From: Guyanagaster necrorhizus
Lineage: Eukaryota > Basidiomycota > Agaricomycetes > Agaricales > Physalacriaceae
Assembly (NCBI RefSeq): GCF_019112545.1
Contig: NW_025064933.1
Span: forward strand, 1-64,000
Reading direction: 5' to 3'
DNA: 64,000 nucleotides
Position numbers and translations under genes: made by a program. Of this stretch, positions 11,185 through 22,374 are shown piece by piece (within the stretch, counting starts at the first letter, position 1; each line of letters opens with the position of its first letter). The notes under the pieces were generated by a model. The model had not been told where the DNA came from. It saw only the letters and a list, made by a program, of their open reading frames with translations, and searched no databases.

Positions 11185-14150
11185 TGATTGGCCCTGTCTT
11201 TTACTTCCTCCACTTTGGTCTCTCTACCAAGTTTCTCATCTTCCTTTTGTAATTTGGCAATCCGAACCTGTATGTCTTCTTGGATCCACTTCTTCTTTGG
11301 GCAGTCCTTAGCCATATGGCCCTTCTGCCCACAGTTGAAGCACTTCTCGTCCTTCTTCATGTGATCAATATCCATTGGCTTTTCTGCTTTCATGTATATT
11401 GTTCTGGTCTCAGTCTTCTGTGTGCCATAGGTGGAGGCCATTGAGGGTCCTGACAATTTCCCAGCAGTTGTCTCCAATGATTTGGAATTGTTCAGAATTG
11501 ATGGTATTGACTTCTTCATATAGTCTTGCAGAGTCAATTGTTCTGCTTTCTGCCTTTGTCACTCCTTGTACATCTTGATGATCCTCTCTTTCCACTCATT
11601 ATAACCTACTGGCATCAGGGCTTTGATGCCAATTGCTGAAATCATCATAATATAGAAGAAGGAGACTTCTCACTTGAGAGCCTCAACCATTTGTCTATTA
11701 TTGGCCATGTCATCCCATATTCCAGCGAGTTTGGCAAGGCATTCTAACTTGTTGAAGTAGTCAGTAGCTGCCTTATTGCCCATCTTGTATTCCTTGATCT
11801 TTTGTTTGTGTACTTCTTGTGCTGCTGGATCAATGAATTTATTATGGAGCATTTGTTTGAAGATGGGCCATGAGAGGTATCAGTAGTGCTCCTGAGTCAA
11901 TAATCAGAAGGTTGGAGAAATAAGAATCCATCATGTCTTTGCTTTTTCCTCAAAGTAGGAGGCAGCAAAGACTACCTTGTTCATGTTGGTCCCCAGGTAC
12001 TCAATGTAAACCTCAAAATACTGTTCACAATCAACAAGAAAGTAGTCTATGTCATCAGAAGCCCCTTTGAAGAGGTGGGGCTTCTGTAAGAGGTCTGAAT
12101 GGCACTGGAGAACTGCTGCATCATAGAGCAAGATGCCCATTGGGTTGGGCCAGTCAGAGAACAGGCTGCCACCACTCTTGTGGCAGTCCAGAAAAGGAAT
12201 GAAGCAAATTATCATCAGTGACAGAGCTCCCCCATGGTAGTTCTTTTTTTCAGATGATCATCCTATCCCAGATGGTAAACTCCAGTCATACTGCTTTGAG
12301 ATCATCCAACATCAGTTCCTTTCTAGTGCTACTCCTGCTTGCTTCATTGGATGGAGGCTGAGCTTCTAACATTCAGCTTCCTTTGCCAGTCTATGGATTT
12401 TGGTATGAGATTGGTATTTCTTTGAGTTGGAGTTGGGATCATGACAGCCAAGTTGCTATTGATTGGGCTGAGGGGGCAGAGTATGAAAATGTACTTCAGA
12501 TGAATAAAGCTGTGTATATGGCTCATTTCAGGGTGACAGGTGGTGTTTGTAACATTAGTTGCATCTGTTTTGGCATCTGATAGGCCAGCAGTTTCTGAAC
12601 TTGGTCTTCAGGGTGTCTTTTGTTGTACTGGGTTGCAGCATAGTTGGTTGCTGCATGCCTTAAGATTTCTGTCCTTTTGTCAGTTGTAGCATGAAGATAT
12701 AATTGTCCCATTTGCGATGCTACCCAGATAGCATCATGCCATAAAAAGTTTACTCCCCATAGATAGAACTCCTGGTACTCCTGCATTCTTGCCTCCTGTA
12801 CTGTCCATTCCAGTTCTTTTTCATCAGTGTCCTTCTGTAATCTGTAAGCAAGCTCTCCACCAGCATGAGGTGGATCACTACTCTCAGTTTTCTCATCTTT
12901 CTTGTTCTCTCTATCCTCTCCTTCCTTGGAGAGAAAAATAGCAGGTGGATTGTAAAGACTCTCTGTGCCCTCTTGCAGTCATGCCATTGATCTGCTGTTC
13001 TAGCTGGGTATTAGGTCCAGCTGTGAGGCCCAAGACATCAGAGGCATCAAGGTAGGTGGAAGCTGGCTGACTTCTGAAATCAGAGTCATACCTGTTTCTC
13101 CCTGTCACTCTTGCTGCCTCTATTTGCTCATAATAGAGCTGAATGTTTCTTCGGTACCTGTCATTGAGGAGCTGCTCAACCACTTGACTCCTGAGGAAAT
13201 CTTGGAGAGTCTAAGCTGAGATATAGGCAGTGCCAGGGACTCATAGTCCATAGTGTCCAAGAACAGACTCATTGTCTTCAAATGTGGTGTCTGCACTAGA
13301 GATCCTGTGGGGAGGGGAATATTGTGGGGTTGGGGGATGTAGAGTGGAATCGGTTGTGCTCAGCTCTCTGAAGATCAGGGTAGAGAGCAAGTGGTCAGCT
13401 CAGACTGAGATGAGTACAGATGTGATCTCAGGTCATAGTCCATATCAGTTGGAGATGTCAGCTCTGGCCAGTCAGTCTCTTTCAATCTCTCACTGCTGAT
13501 CTCTGTGCTGGCAATCATACTCAGCTGCTCTCCTGGCCTGGCCTTGGAGGATGAAACACTCCTCAAGCTCACTTTGAGGTAGCTGAGAGATGTTCCACTA
13601 CCTCTGTTCTTTTTGTCAGAGAGCTTCATTATAATTGAAGGGGATGTTAAGGTCCCATGCAGAAAAGAGCCAGTGAATGATCTTGTTCTGGTTTTCTCAA
13701 ATTTGTCACTTATCATCAAGTTGATCTGAGAGTGACCTCCCCAGCCTACTGCTGATTCTGATCAAGTGGTGGTTAGAGGGGGCAGAGCTGTGAGACTGGC
13801 TTTGGGGTGTCAGGTGGCAGGATCTTGCAGTCATCCGAGTGGGACTGAGGGAATCTCAGGCACAGTTATCAATCTCAGAGGTTCAAGAGGTTCTGGAAGG
13901 GTCGAAAGAGAGAGACTGCTGAAAGAAGTCCTTTAGGAGGTCTTCATCTTCATGGTTGGAGATGGGGGAGGAGGCTGCCAAGGGTTCCTGAATCCTGTGA
14001 GGTGAGCATTGCTGTTTTCACTGGGTCAGAGAGAATACTCATGTCTTTCTTCTTCTTGATTGCCTCTCTGATGCATGCTGCTAGGCCTGGCTTCAGGTAG
14101 GGGGCTGGTTGAGGGCTGATGGAATGTTTGTCAGGATTCAGAGATGTCAT
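11181..14150 (-). pseudogene. E3 gag with long N-terminal extension
   Basis: The start ATG is at 14150, 266 bp inside the 5' LTR. About 990 codons run to TGA 11181-11183. In order: a conserved opening (TSLNPDKHSISPQPAPYLKP); a Ser/Pro/Leu-rich extension with the DYESLA motif near 13240; a conserved WHDA/QLY block (about 12523-12786); a capsid region near 11931-12215 (FKGASDDIDYFLVDCEQYFE); and a CCHC knuckle near 11300-11345, CFNCGQKGHMAKDC, intact. Typical Ty3/gypsy Gags are only a few hundred residues, so the extension of about 600 residues is unusual. Several in-frame stops make it non-coding now. The 250-bp leader between gag and LTR shows nothing beyond the PBS. Confidence 0.85.
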
Positions 14151-14401
14151 GTAGTGGCAGATTGGAGGTTACATTATATAAGATTTGTTGAATATATTGA
14201 AACTTATTGTAGTGTCAGATAGCCTAGGCAGTTATTGAGTGATGTCTCCAGCACAGCTGGATGATCACAAGTAAGCCTAATAATGTTCCAATGATGGAGG
14301 ATAGGAGTTCAAAAAACTCTCAATCAAAGTTCAGATCTGATGGAGTGACTGAGGGCATTCAGTTTCCTCCATACTATAGTGTGTGAGAAAGAGAAAGATG
14401 A

Positions 14402-14415
14402 AGCTTCAAGCTAAT
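14402..14415 (-). other. E3 primer-binding site, self-complementary to R
   Basis: In the element sense this reads TTAGCTTGAAGCT, one base inside the 5' LTR. It pairs with AGCTTTGAGCTAA of the LTR (14572-14584) over 13 positions, 11 Watson-Crick and two G-U. I see no match to a tRNA 3' end such as TGGTATCAGAGC. Confidence 0.7.
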
Positions 14416-14883
14416 TGTTAGACCCAAGTTGCATGTGACTATAAACACATGATAAACTGACATCACTTCACACTTTGAGTGGAATGTCAGAGTTCACTGA
14501 TTGTGAATAGTAGTCAATGTATGTCAAGGCCTTTGAATTTGGCTTGAGAGAAAGTGGTGTGATAATAAACTTTAGCTCAAAGCTGGGGTTACCAGTGAGA
14601 GCTAGTGGTCTTAAATACTGTATATGGTTTGCTAATAATACTACTACTTATTGTGTGCTTCTGAGTCTATTGTGCTTGTTGCCCTAGAGCATTACTATCC
14701 TACATAAAAAGATGATTGTGCATTGTCAAGTATGTTGTTGCATTGAAAGACAATAACAGACTTAGCCAGTTGTGATGACTAAGCTTTGTCCCATAATCTT
14801 AGGCACTTGTCCTAGCACTCTGACTAAGCATCAAATAGGAGTAAAAATGGAAAAAGAAAGAAAATAAGGAGGAAATCGTAACA
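14416..14883 (-). repeat. E3 5' LTR
   Basis: This 468-bp LTR is nearly identical to 6782-7249. In the element sense it starts TGTTACGATTTC and ends TCTAACA. Confidence 0.93.
14572..14617 (-). promoter_or_regulatory. E3 LTR core promoter and predicted R start
   Basis: A TATA-like TATTTAAG (14610-14617) lies about 33 nt upstream of the motif AGCTTTGAGCTAA (14572-14584) in the element sense. That spacing places the motif at or just after the expected start of the transcript. The same pair with the same spacing is seen in E7 (46476-46521). Confidence 0.6.
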
Positions 14884-16343
14884 TCTTGATTGATTCTGAA
14901 GGTGGCCTTCTATTTGTCACCTTCTTTGATATGGACATTGTTGTAGCCCCACTGGATGTCCAACTTGGTATAGTATTTAGCTCCTCAGAGTTTGTCTATT
15001 AACTCCAAGATCAGAGAAAGAGGATAACAGTTTTTAATTGTCATTTTATTGAGTTTGCAATAGTTCTGGACCAGGTGAAGTTTTCCATCTTTCTTTTTGA
15101 CAAAGAAGAATGGAGAAGCCATTAGTGATTTTGATGGCCAGATTCTCCTGCTGGATAGGTTTTTGTCTAGGAACTTGTCAAGTTCTTATTGCTCATTGTT
15201 TCTGAGCAGATAGATTTTGCAGTTCAGATTGGCATTTACATTGGGAATTAATTTGATGGTGTGGTTCTATGGTTTGGGTTCTGAAAGCTCATTGAAGCTT
15301 TCCTTCTTGAAGAGATTCTTATAATCTCAGGCTCACTCAAATACTATTTCTTCAAATATTTTCTTCTCCTTTCTGGCCACTGCCTTTGCTGCCAGATCAT
15401 TGGCATGGTGCATGGTCTGCATATGTAAGGCTTGCTGGATGTTGACAGCAAGAATAGTTTCATCATCCTCTATTTCCTCATTCCACTTGTCATTAGAATC
15501 CTCATCTGGTAATTTAAAAGAAAGTTTTCAACATTTGTATCAAGTGAAGGTGATTCTCTCAGTTTTTCAGTTGATTAGCAGATTGTAGTGAATCAACCAG
15601 TCATGACTGAGAAACACTTCTTTTGTTCTGAGATCCATGACTGCCAGGTTGATTCATTCCAAATGATCTCTGATAATGAGTCAGAGTTTTACAAACTCAG
15701 TAATTGAACCAGCTTGGTTTTTTGTTCTGTCAGCATTATAGATGAGTATAGAAGCTGCTGTAGCCCTTGTTAGAAGGTTGTGCTTGCTGATAAAAGCACA
15801 ATTGATCAAGCTGCCTATGCAGCTGCTGTCAACTAATATGGTTACTGCATGTGTAGATCAATTAGTGAGAGTCTTGAGTTAGGCTTTCACCATCAGATCT
15901 CTTTCAACTATCTTGGTTCATCAGATGTATCTTCATAGCTCTTTCAACTTGTCAAGCCATTCTAGCATGCAACATCACTCTGTCTTTTTTATTTCTTTGA
16001 TGAGGTCATCAACAACTTCTTCTGTCCTAGTTTTGTGTACTCAGTTCTTGAGCACTGCTTTTGCTGCTTCCTCCATTCCAGCTTCTTTAATGGCCCTCCA
16101 CATCTATTTGGTGTCAAATGGTTTGAGCTATTTAGCAAGGGCCTCTCCATCTGTTTAGCCTATAGGCACTTGAGTTTTTCTTTCTGGTAATTCTTTGGTG
16201 TGCAAAGTGGATTTCAATTTGGGTATATCTGAATGCATGCATAAGTTAGACATAGTTGTAGCTACAGAGATACTATTAGTCTGTTCAATGGCTATGGTTT
16301 GCATATCATGGAGTTCTTTGGCTGATCCAGTGGAATTGCTCAC
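14884..16343 (-). pseudogene. E2 pol, 5' part (linker, protease, RT N-half)
   Basis: This continues the E2 RT frame broken at 6781. Reading right to left from 16343: a linker (SNSTGSAKELHD), a protease with active site LVDSSCIGS near 15805-15835, and the RT N-terminal half to 14884. The start overlaps the gag TGA as in the other copies, but the ATG reads GTG. Stops are again TGA and TAG. Confidence 0.85.
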
Positions 16344-19300
16344 TGGTCAGCCCTGTCTTTTACTTCCTCAACTTTGGTCTCAATGCCAAGTTCTTCTACT
16401 TCTTTTTGCAACTCAGCAATCTGCACTCATATGTCTTTATGGGTTCATTTCTTATTTGGGCAGTTCTTCAATATATAGTCCTTCTGGCCACAATTGAAGC
16501 ACTTGCTCTTCTTCTTTAGCCAGTTAATATCCATGAGCTTCCCTGCCCCTGTGAACATGGTTCCTGTGTCTGTCTTCTGTATACTATAAGAGGCACTGGC
16601 TATTGATAATCTCAATTTAGCAGTATTAGATGTACTACTAGTTTTAGACTCTGACACTGAGGGCTGATTCAGCTTCTGATAGTCCTGTAGAGTGGATTGC
16701 TCTGCCTTCTGCTATTGTCACTCCTTATACATTTTGATGATCCTTTTCTTCTATTTGTTGTAGCCTTTTGAGATGAATTTTCTGATGGCTGAGATCATGG
16801 TGATATATGAGAGTGGAGATCCTCTCTTGAGGGCCTCAATCATCTATCTGTTGTCTGCAATATTGTCTTGAACCCTGGTGAGTTTGGCAAGTTGCTCCAA
16901 CTCATCAAAATAGTCTGTAGCCACTTTATCTCTCATTTTTCATTCTTTGATCTTCTGTTTATGCACTTCTTGTGCTACTAGATCAATGAATTTGTTGTTT
17001 AGCATTTTTTTAAATACTAGCCATAAGGGGTATCAGTAGTGTTCTCTTGTGGTAGATCAGAAGTTCAGAGAGATCAGAATCCACCACATCTTCACCTTGT
17101 TGTCCATATAGGAAGCAGCAAAGACTACATAGTTCATGTCTGTTCTTAAGTATGCAGTGTAGACTTCAAAATATTGTTTGCTGTCTATGAGGAATTAGTT
17201 AATGCTGTTGGACACTCTTAAATAGCTGAGGCTTCTGAAATAGGTCAGGTTTACATTGCAGAATGATGGCATTCTCAGGCAGAGGCTCTATTGGGTTAGG
17301 CCATTCATTAAAAGACAGATGGCACCAGTCAGTGAGCAGTCCAGAGAGTGAGTGAAGAGACCTGTTATCAGCAACAGAGATTCTTCACAGTGCAGCTTCT
17401 TTTCATATGATCACCTCATCTCATATGGTGAACTTTAGTCAGATCACTTCTGGATCATCATGAACTGGTTTCTTGCTGGTGCCACTTTCTGTGGCCTTGT
17501 CAGATAGCAGTTGAATGCCAAGAAGTCAGCTTTCTTTGCTGATCCATGGATTCCTGGTGTTGACTGGCTGAGTGGTTGGTGGCAGTCAGAGATGAGAGAG
17601 CTGAGTAGCCAATGATCAGACTGAGAGGGTGGAGTATGAATACTGACTTTATACTGAGAGTGCCATATAAATGACTCATTCTGGAATGATCAGCAGTGAC
17701 CACAACATTGATCAGACTTCAAATCTTGATTGATACTTTGGCAGCCTATGAAGCTGGTCTTCTAGATGTCTGGCATTGTATGTTTGAATGGTATATTTGG
17801 TGGTAGCATATTGTAAAATATCCTGTCATTCATCTGGTTCTGCATTAATATATAATTGCCTTATCTGTGATGCTAACCATTTGGCATCATGCCATAGAAA
17901 AGTTACCCCTATCTGGTACAGGTCATGGTATTCTCTGACTCTAGCCTTCTGTATTTTCTCCTCCAGTGCTTCTTCATTGGTATCTTCCTTGGCATATTTT
18001 ATAAAGTCTTTGAGCCTATAGGGCTCTTTGCTGCTCTCTGTTTTCTTATTATCCTCACTCTCATTATCCTCTCTGAGAAGAGAAGCAATAGGCTGGTCAA
18101 AGATGCTCTCTATAGAAGGTTTGATTATTGTGGAGAAGCTGCTGAGCCTGAGTGCTGGACCTGGCATCAGGGTTGAGAAGAGTGAGGGTGGTGGAAAGGC
18201 TTGCTTGGGGACCAGCTCCAACTTTGGCATCATACCTATTGCTGCCAGGCACTTGTATTGCCTCCAAGTTCTGGTTATAAACTCAGAAGTTTTGATAGAA
18301 TCTCTCATCAAGAAACTGTTGAGTGACTTGGCTTTCAAGGAATCTTTGGAGGGCATAGTCAGAGATGTGAGCATTGAGAGATACTTATAGCCTGTAGTGG
18401 CTGAGGATGAACTTGTCATCCTGCTGAGCAGTGTCAAGACTGAGGGTGTGTCAGAAAGAGGGATACTTGAGAGTCTCAGAGCTAGTGATGCATCAGGGGG
18501 AATAGAGAACACTATCCCTATTTCTCCTTCTATTGACTTCACTGGAGGTGATGGGGCTATAGGGCTCTACTCATGGGTCACTACTGGTCATGCTAGGCTC
18601 TCTGAAGACTGGAGTGGAGAGCTCAGATCAGAGGCTATATCATTCTAAGGATCCACTTTCCAGGCAGGCTGCCTCTGCTTCTCACTGCTGCTAGTGCCTT
18701 TATCTGTTATACTCTCCTTCTTCATACTCATGCTGAGCCTTCATCTGGGTGTGCTCTGCAAGATCTTCTCAAGCTTGCTTGGAGCTAGACTAGGCTTGCT
18801 CTTTCTCTTCTTGCTGCTCTCATTATCATAATGCAGCATCATAGTTAAAGAGGACATTAAAGTCCCAGTCTAAGAAGAGATGGTGGATAATCTGGTCTCT
18901 TGCTGCTTGTTCTTCTGTAGCTTGTTTTCACTGCATTTTTGTCAGCTCTAGCCCATGGCTACTTCAACTGGAGTAGTATGTGAGGCTTCTGTTTGAGATC
19001 ATATAGAGAGAGTCATGTCCTGTTCCTCTTAAGTATGGTGAAACACTTCTGAGTCTTAAAGCCATCTGAGTGGCATCAAGAGAGTCCCTAGCACAGTCAG
19101 CAATCCCAGGAGCTCTTGTGACAGAGAAAGAGTCAGAGGACAGTGAGTTCTCAAAGAAGTTAGAGGAAAGGTCCTTATTCTTGTGGTTAGAGATGAGAGA
19201 GGGGATTCATGGATTCTAGAATCCTGTGCAGCAAGAGTTCCAGTTTTGGCTGTCTGATCTTCTAAATTGAAAAGGGTATCAGTGCTTCTCCTCTTCTTAA

Positions 19301-19391
19301 ACATCTCTTTGATGTGAGCTGCTAGACCCAGCTTCAGATAAGGGGTGCTCTGCAGGCTGATGGGACATTCTTTGGGATTTGGGAATGTCAT
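16340..19391 (-). pseudogene. E2 gag with long N-terminal extension
   Basis: The start ATG is at 19391 (TFPNPKECPISLQSTPYLKL). The N-extension keeps one open stretch of 238 codons (17826-18542), holding the TGYKYLSML motif and the FLWHDAKWLASQ block. The conserved PLRWL motif lies near 19060. The capsid region lies near 17050-17250, and the CCHC knuckle near 16455-16500 reads CFNCGQKDYILKNC, with the His lost. The TGA that ends gag is at 16340-16342. Confidence 0.83.
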
Positions 19392-19642
19392 AGAGAGATA
19401 GATCTGGGGTTACATTTCATAGAATATAGTGGATGTTCTGAAATTCTTAGTAGTGTCTAACTGTCCAAGCAGTGATTGATTGGCATCCATGGCACAGCTG
19501 TATGATCACCAATAATCCCAACAATGTTCTGATGATGGAGGCAAGAAGTTCAAAGAACTTGTGGTTGAAGTTAGAGTCTGATGAGTTGATGGATGGCATT
19601 CAGTTTTCTCTACATTATAGTGCATGAGAAAAGAGAAGATAA

Positions 19643-19656
19643 AGCTTCAAGTTAAT
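19643..19656 (-). other. E2 primer-binding site (self-priming type)
   Basis: In the element sense this is TTAACTTGAAGCT, one base from the 5' LTR. It still pairs over most of 13 positions with AGCTTTAAGCTAA in the LTR at 19812-19824. Confidence 0.6.
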
Positions 19657-20125
19657 TGTTAGACCTAAGCTGCATATGATCTTAGACATATAATAAACTG
19701 ACATCACTTCACACTTTGAGTGAAGTGTCAGAGTCCACTAGTGTGAATATAGATTGTGATGTGACAAGGCTTTTAATGATTAGCTCAAAAGTAGAATAGT
19801 ATGAATAAACTTTAGCTTAAAGCTGAGATTATACTAGCGAGGGCTATCCTACTTATATATATGTTATAGCATTTCTATAAATACTCCTGCTTATTATGTT
19901 TGTGCTGGCAATTATACTTGTTGTCTTTAAGCATTACTACTATCTACAATAGTATCATTGTGTGTCATCAGGCAACACTGTTGCATTGAAAGACAATAGC
20001 CAATTGGGCTTGTTATAATGACTAATTCAATCCCATAGTCTTAAGCACTAGTCTAGGCACCCTGACTAAGTATGAATAGGGGTTAGTCTTGTTAAGAGAG
20101 AAGAAAATAAGTGAAAATTGTAACA
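19657..20125 (-). repeat. E2 5' LTR
   Basis: This 469-bp LTR is homologous to 3832-4300 with many transitions. It ends TAACA at 20121-20125 and is followed by the AACTT duplication. Confidence 0.9.
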
Positions 20126-20353
20126 AACTTCTACTGGTGATTTATTTATGACTACAGCAAAATTTGTGTGCCCAATGATTCAACTAACCAGTAATGCACC
20201 CTGGAACTGGAGACCCTCTCAGCAACTCACTTTTGACAATCTCAAATAACAACTTGCCAAGAATATTATCCTTATAATCCCAATGCAGGAAGGAAGATTT
20301 AGAGTAGAAGCTGACTTGAGTGAAGATGCTATTGGAGCCATACTTTCACAACA
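20126..20353 (+). pseudogene. E1 pol, second part (RT end, RNase H start)
   Basis: This continues E1's RT from 3831: YW-stop-FIYDYSKI at the thumb, then the RNase H entry with FRVEADLSEDAIGAILSQ (20295-20350). E4 interrupts it at 20354. CAACA at 20349-20353 and CAAGA at 41620-41624 are the likely TSD, with one mismatch. The frame resumes at 41620. Confidence 0.85.
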
Positions 20354-20853
20354 TGTTATATGCATGCCATCAGCCTCTATATCACCTCAACCAACCACAG
20401 ATTCAATCACCAAAACCCATCAGACTCTGGCTGCTTCCTATTACCTATTAATTTCATTTTCACTACTATCATTTCACATCTGTATTTCACATTGTAATAT
20501 CTAGATCTCAAACTTGGTAGCAAATATTGACACCAGAACCTAATAAAATCCAACTTGTAATTAGCTACTATTAGTATATAAAGCCATATATAATCATTGT
20601 AACTACTCAGTTCAAATATCAACTTGGATAGCCATCCACACTTTATACTCACTTCAACTCCTTTCTACCTCATCTGTCAGATTCTGCTCTAAAGGATACT
20701 CCTCTTCACTTCTCTGACAGAACTCTATTCCATCCATCTAAATTCTTGATCCCTGACCCAAGGGTGACATTGCCAATAGCTTTGTTAATGTCCATGCACT
20801 CTGCTGGTCTCCATGCATGCACTCAAACCCACTCAATTGATATGTTCCTAGCA
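20354..20853 (+). repeat. E4 5' LTR
   Basis: This 500-bp LTR (TGTTAT...TAGCA) is homologous end to end with 41120-41619. Confidence 0.9.
20575..20619 (+). promoter_or_regulatory. E4 LTR TATA box and predicted R start
   Basis: TATATAAAG (20575-20583) is followed 34 nt later by AGTTCAAATAT (20609-20619). The 3' LTR has AGTTTGAATAT at the same place (41375-41385), implying an ancestral TTCGAA. This is the candidate 5' end of the RNA. Confidence 0.5.
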
Positions 20854-20855
20854 GT

Positions 20856-20866
20856 ATATTGAAACT
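20856..20866 (+). other. E4 candidate primer-binding site
   Basis: ATATTGAAACT lies two bases after the 5' LTR. It pairs with AGTTTGAATAT, the R-start motif as read in the 3' LTR, at 10 of 11 positions, suggesting self-priming. The 5' LTR version of the motif pairs less well. Confidence 0.4.
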
Positions 20867-20893
20867 CAAACCCTTGAGTTGAAAATTTTTATC

Positions 20894-21872
20894 ATGTCTA
20901 TCACATTTACTCAACTCACAGAAGCTGATCCTAAACAAATCCAGTATATTCATCACAACATGTTTTCTATAGAAGACATCCTGGCCTCTGCCTCAAAGGA
21001 ACAATCAGATCTTTTCAGATTGGCCTCTAGTGGAGGACAACCTTCTTATAGAGAAACCTACAATCACTCTAGCTTCACTGCTCATCAATCTAATTACAAC
21101 AATTCCTCTAACCCTTTTGATGCTACCAGCATCTCAACCAATAGAGTCTGACAGGCTAGCCTGATGTATGGCACCTGAACTGATCTCTTGATAAACCTCT
21201 TATCTCTGGACAACATGTATGGGAATTTAGACAGCTCAGACTCAGAGAGCAGAGATGAAGACACCTTCACTTATACTCCCATCTGACAGGAACCAGATGG
21301 TAATCCACTAAACTCTTTTCCAAGAGGGCCAGATAAACCAAAAAGATTAGACAGCCCTAATAGCTCAGGCAGCTCTAATGGCTTCACAGGAAGTAACAAT
21401 CCAAACCAGCAGAATATGTTTCTAGAATTCATGAACCTGTTATGAGAAGTCTCTGCTTTCCTCAATAACCCTAAACTAGCTACTATTCACATCAAAGTCA
21501 AGGAACTAGAACTATTTGATGACTCTGACTCTCAGAAACTGAAGACCTTTATGGTCTCAATGATAGACCTACTGCATTTACAACAGATGCTAGCAAGGTC
21601 AACTATACCATTTCTTTTCTGGCCAGTACCACACTTAACTGGTTTGAACCAGATATTATTAACTCCAATTTGCAGAATCTGTCTGCCTAGTAATTCTTCT
21701 ATGCAGCTTTCTTAGATAAGCTTCATAGTAACTTCAGCCCCTTCAATGCCATCAGAGATGCCCAAGATGCATTAGAACACCTTCAGATGCATGACAGAGA
21801 GTGAATCATAAAGTACATAGTCCAATTCAACTAGTATGTCTTGCAAATCAGATACAGAGACAACTCTCTCTA
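20894..21872 (+). pseudogene. E4 gag, N-terminal part
   Basis: ATG 20894 opens SITFTQLTEADPKQIQY. The first 75 or so codons are open, then the frame is broken by stops. Polar, Asn/Ser-rich sequence (about 21130-21440) leads into a capsid-like region near 21480-21870 with FLASTTLNWFEP-like and DKLHSNF-like segments. E5 interrupts at 21873. CTCTA (21868-21872) repeats as CTCTG (35123-35127), after which gag continues. Confidence 0.75.
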
Positions 21873-22341
21873 TGTTAGACTCAAGCATTATATGAGTAAA
21901 AACACATGATAAACAGAAGTCACCTCACACTTTGGGTGATCGACTGAGTTTACTGATGCATATTCTGATCAGTGTGTCACAAGGCCTTTGGATCAGCTCG
22001 AGTATAGAATGGTGTAAAAATAAACTTTAGCTTGAAGCTGGGGTTTCCAGTGAGAGCAAGCCTCTTTAAACACTATACATGTCTGTGCTAATTATACTGC
22101 TATCTATTGTATGTTATCATGTCTGTTGTGCTCATTGTCTTTGAGTATCACTACTATATATAAAAGACTGATTGTATGCATCATTGAGTTCACTGTTACA
22201 TCAAGAGACAATGATCAGTTTAGCCTAGTTGTGATGACTAAGCCTTGTCTCACAGTCTCAAGTGCTCATTTGGTGCTCTGACTAAGCATAAATAAGGGTT
22301 AATCATGAAAGAATAAAGTTAAAATGGAAAAAATCATAATA
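21873..22341 (-). repeat. E5 3' LTR
   Basis: This 469-bp LTR starts TGTTAGAC and ends CATAATA. The polypurine tract adjoins at 22342-22356. Confidence 0.9.
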
Positions 22342-22356
22342 TTACCCTCTTCTTAA
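22342..22356 (-). other. E5 polypurine tract
   Basis: In the element sense this reads TTAAGAAGAGGGTAA, against the 3' LTR. Confidence 0.75.
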
Positions 22357-22374
22357 GACTATCATTCTAATAGC

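Larger units (their letters stand above)
6782..14883 (-). mobile_element. E3: complete family A Ty3/gypsy chromovirus with near-identical LTRs
   Basis: This is a full-length 8.1-kb element with two 468-bp LTRs, PBS, gag, pol and PPT. The TSD is CCTTG (6777-6781) versus TCTTG (14884-14888), one transition apart. I count 11 differences between the LTRs, all transitions, nine of them within 20 bp of the ends, so the central 430 bp differs at two sites. Despite this apparent youth, gag and pol hold many stop codons and the RT catalytic box is mutated. It lies inside E2's RT gene, which resumes exactly at 14884. Confidence 0.92.
3832..20125 (-). mobile_element. E2: family A Ty3/gypsy chromovirus, carries E3 inside
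   Basis: Both LTRs are 469 bp (3832-4300 and 19657-20125) and begin and end in decayed TGTTAG/TAACA. A perfect 5-bp TSD, AACTT, flanks the element (3827-3831, 20126-20130). Gag-pol runs right to left and is interrupted by E3 at 6782-14883. The two LTRs differ at many sites, almost all transitions, consistent with being older than E3. Net length without E3 is about 8.2 kb. Confidence 0.9.
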
